Source: JARRKU01 sp963675565 (GTDB taxonomy: Bacteria > Desulfobacterota > Desulfobacteria > Desulfobacterales > Desulfosarcinaceae). Taken from it: a DNA stretch of 64,000 nt. The notes below the pieces were generated by a model. It saw nothing but the letters and a program-made list of their open reading frames with translations. It ran no database searches and had not been told where the DNA came from. Both the position numbers and the translations under genes were made by a program. Shown one piece after another: positions 61,823 to 64,000 of the stretch. Each line of letters opens with the position of its first letter. Position 1 is the first letter of the stretch. The stretch is taken from NCBI GenBank assembly GCA_963675565.2, contig CAXXYD010000001.1:310001-374000 (forward strand), read 5' to 3'.

Positions 61823-62590
61823 GTGGATTTAGCTACACTACTCGGGATTATCGTCGCCACCGGCCTGGTCGTCAGCTCTATTCTTTTGGGGGGTTCAGGA
61901 TCGTGGTTCATCAACTACCCATCGTTGATGATCGTCCTGGGAGGAACCATGGGCGCTACGCTGATCAATTATCCTCTGGCGGATGTGATCAGCGTTTTCA
62001 AGGTGACCCAAAACGCCTTTCGCGTCAAATCCTATCAGCCCATCAGTATCATTCCCAAAATGGTACATTTCGCAAAAAAGGCCCGGCGCGAAGGAATCCT
62101 GTCATTTGAGTCCCAACTGAAAGAAATCAATGATCCGTTTTTGGTGCGCTGCATGCAAATGGCCATTGACGGGATGGAATCCGAGTCCATTGAAGAGGTG
62201 CTCAATACAGAAATCATGTGGCTGGAGGAACGGCATCGTCTCGGTGCGGAAATCTACTCCACAATGGGAAATTTCGCCCCTGCCGTCGGTATGCTGGGTA
62301 CGATCATCGGGCTGGTTCAAATGTTGATGCAGATGACGGATCCCACGGCGATCGGGGCTCCCATGGCCGTTGCCTTGTTGACCACCTTTTACGGTACATT
62401 GTTGGCCAATCTTCTGTTTCTGCCGATTTCAGGCAAGCTGAAGGTCCGCAGCAGGCAGGAAATCCTGGCCAAACAAATGGTATTGCAGGGTATATTGTCC
62501 ATTCAGGCAGGCGACAACCATCGTATTGTAGAGCAGAAACTCAAAGCATTCATTTCTCCAAAAGCACGAAGGCGCAGCACGGACAAATAG
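61823..62590 (+). CDS. motA: Flagellar stator protein MotA
   Basis: The product has 255 residues. I choose the GTG at 61823 because GGAGG sits 6 bases upstream and the protein then begins VDLATLLGIIVATGLVVSSI, the standard MotA start; the TTG at 61787 and ATG at 61808 lack ribosome sites. Four membrane helices are visible, including WFINYPSLMIVLGGTMGATL and the pair around NFAPAVGMLGTIIGLVQMLM and PMAVALLTTFYGTLLANLLF, with the functional prolines. The cytoplasmic loop (about 60-150) contacts FliG. It is 9 bases ahead of the first motB-type gene. Confidence 0.95.
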   Translation: MDLATLLGIIVATGLVVSSILLGGSGSWFINYPSLMIVLGGTMGATLINYPLADVISVFKVTQNAFRVKSYQPISIIPKMVHFAKKARREGILSFESQLKEINDPFLVRCMQMAIDGMESESIEEVLNTEIMWLEERHRLGAEIYSTMGNFAPAVGMLGTIIGLVQMLMQMTDPTAIGAPMAVALLTTFYGTLLANLLFLPISGKLKVRSRQEILAKQMVLQGILSIQAGDNHRIVEQKLKAFISPKARRRSTDK

Positions 62591-62599
62591 AGGGCACCC

Positions 62600-63304
62600 A
62601 TGGCAGGTTATCCAAACACAAACCGACGCAACCCGTCTCCGGTTCCGGCTGGAGGATGGCAGATTGTATATACCGGCTTCATTCTCATTCTGCTTTGTTT
62701 TTTTATTATGCTGACATCGTTTGCGTCCCTGGAACAGTCCAAAATTACACGTTTTGTCCATGCTTTTTCTAGTGCGGTGAGTGTGTTCAGTGGCGGCCGA
62801 AATCTGGAAAAAGGCCGGACCATGATCAATTCGGAATCGATGATGGTTGATAAAGAAGATGCCATGGCGGAGCTGTTTAAAAAAGTCAGAATGCTGGGGC
62901 GTCAAAATGACCTTCAGCAGGTGGATATCCAAAAGACCCGGCGCGGCATCATCATGACCCTGTCGGACAAACTGCTCTTTTCCAGCGGCCAGGGCGAATT
63001 GTCGGCGAAGGCCTATCCCCTACTGGATAAGATTGCAGGGATAATCACCACCATCCGAACGCGAGTGGAAATTGAAGGCCATACCGACAACGTGCCCATT
63101 CACACTCCGATTTACGCTTCCAATTGGGAGCTGTCCACGGGGCGGGCCGTCAATGTACTGCGGTATTTAACCGCCGCCGGAAAGGTGGACGCGAAACTGT
63201 TGTCTGCCGTGGGAATGGCCGAATTCCATCCTGTGGCACCAAATGACACAGGGGAAAATCGCGCCAGAAACCGGCGTGTAGAAATTATTTTCAAGGTGAA
63301 TTGA
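62600..63304 (+). CDS. MotB-like protein lacking the ion-binding aspartate
   Basis: The product has 234 residues. A single membrane helix (about 20-44) reads WQIVYTGFILILLCFFIMLT. In MotB the seventh residue from this Trp is the essential proton-carrying Asp (W..TYAD pattern); here it is Gly (G26). The C-terminal OmpA-like peptidoglycan-binding domain is intact (VEIEGHTDNVPI, YASNWELSTGRAVNVLRYL, NRARNRRVEIIF). The protein can anchor to the wall but should not conduct ions by itself. The next gene encodes a second MotB with the Asp. It may form a mixed stator or act as a structural partner. Confidence 0.9.
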   Translation: MAGYPNTNRRNPSPVPAGGWQIVYTGFILILLCFFIMLTSFASLEQSKITRFVHAFSSAVSVFSGGRNLEKGRTMINSESMMVDKEDAMAELFKKVRMLGRQNDLQQVDIQKTRRGIIMTLSDKLLFSSGQGELSAKAYPLLDKIAGIITTIRTRVEIEGHTDNVPIHTPIYASNWELSTGRAVNVLRYLTAAGKVDAKLLSAVGMAEFHPVAPNDTGENRARNRRVEIIFKVN

Positions 63305-63307
63305 TCC

Positions 63308-64000
63308 ATGCGATCACGGGCACAAAGACCATTTACTAATGAGGCGCAAACAGCCGGCGGGCTGAGTTGGCTGACGACGTTCAATGACATGATCACCTTG
63401 TTGATGGTTTTTTTTGTTCTGCTTTTTACCATGAGCAGCCTGGATGTCAAACGCTTCAAGACATTTCAGAATGCGCTGCAGAGCGCCATGGGCGTGATGT
63501 ACGAAGGCCGGCACGCACCGCTGGGTACCCTTTCAGATGCGTCTTCGTCCGATACGCAGATCAAAAATGAAAATGAAACCATGGCCCGGGAACAACAAAG
63601 CTTATCGGCACTTTCCGAAACACGCGGATTGGAGGCAGAGTACACCCCCAGAGGCATTCAGCTGACACTGAATGATCAACTGTTGTTCAGCTCCGGCGAC
63701 GCCGCACTGACAATTGAAGGAAAGTCCCTGCTGGGCCGGGTGGCGGCCATTATCCGTCCATTCAACCGAAATATCCGGGTGGAAGGACATACCGACAATA
63801 TCCCTATCGCTACGGTTCGTTATCCAAGCAACTGGGAGTTGTCCACTGAAAGGGCCATCGGTGTGGTCAAATACCTGATCGATCCCGGCGGGATACTGCC
63901 GAATCGGCTGTCGGCTGCCGGATATGGGGATTCAAAACCGCGTGTCCCCAACGATACCGCGGCCAATCGATCGAAAAACAGGCGGGTGGAAATTATTTTG
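63308..64000 (+). CDS. motB: Flagellar stator protein MotB, 3' end outside window
   Basis: Open from the ATG at 63308 to the window edge (231 codons). The N-terminal helix SWLTTFNDMITLLMVFFVLL has the conserved ion-binding Asp (D27). The OmpA-like domain is nearly complete: FSSGDAALTIEGKSLLG, VEGHTDNIPIATVRYPSNWE, NRSKNRRVEIIL. The start is 3 bases after the preceding stop, so translation is probably coupled. It pairs with MotA to form the proton (or sodium) channel and wall anchor. Confidence 0.95.
   Translation, partial: MRSRAQRPFTNEAQTAGGLSWLTTFNDMITLLMVFFVLLFTMSSLDVKRFKTFQNALQSAMGVMYEGRHAPLGTLSDASSSDTQIKNENETMAREQQSLSALSETRGLEAEYTPRGIQLTLNDQLLFSSGDAALTIEGKSLLGRVAAIIRPFNRNIRVEGHTDNIPIATVRYPSNWELSTERAIGVVKYLIDPGGILPNRLSAAGYGDSKPRVPNDTAANRSKNRRVEIIL

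Overview
The window is a bacterial flagellar locus surrounding a large glycosylation island. Gene content suggests a Desulfobacterota (deltaproteobacterial, Desulfobacterales-like) organism. The pointers are NtrC-type activators with -24/-12 (sigma-54) promoters ahead of flagellar operons, a short flagellin accompanied by FlbT and FlaF, and many TPR-fused glycosyltransferases. This is inferred from gene families only; there is no rRNA or other taxonomic marker.

Layout. 1-213: start of a small rod-type flagellar protein gene (minus), cut by the window edge. 698-5563: a small unknown protein behind a sigma-54 site, a PilZ protein, a lone receiver, an NtrC-type regulator, and a histidine-kinase-like protein whose phospho-acceptor His is replaced by Asn. 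5910-18056 (plus): a MerR regulator, then a CDP-glucose branch (rfbF, rfbG, an RmlC-like epimerase, a sugar C-methyltransferase), three consecutive radical SAM genes, a second methyltransferase, a CmcI-like protein, a sugar epimerase/reductase and a frameshifted GT4 gene. 18053-27200 (plus): a 1863-residue GT2/GT4/GT2/TPR protein and three more transferases. 27353-32071 (minus): three glycosyltransferases behind a sigma-54 site. 32470-44727 (minus): TPR glycosyltransferases, mostly O-GlcNAc-transferase-like (GT41-like), with an internal duplication. 45048-47149 (minus): flaF, flbT and flagellin, with sigma-28-type promoters. 47860-61391 (plus): two sigma-54 activators with an orphan FliH-like protein between them, then flgB-flgC-fliE-fliF-fliG-(fliH::fliI fusion)-fliJ-fliK-flgD-flgE. 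61823-64000 (plus): motA and two tandem motB-type genes; the first lacks the ion-carrying Asp, and the second runs off the window.

How it fits together. Sigma-54-like sites (TGG-N9/10-GC core) lie in front of the flgB, motA and activator transcription units, and also in front of four glycosylation units. I therefore read the island as a co-regulated flagellin or envelope glycosylation system. The CDP-sugar and radical SAM block would make an unusual, possibly C-methylated deoxysugar, and the TPR transferases would attach and extend it. TPR-OGT transferases next to flbT/flaF/flagellin recall FlmG-type flagellin glycosyltransferases of Caulobacter. Substrates and targets are inference. I saw no tRNA, rRNA, CRISPR array, transposase or phage gene.
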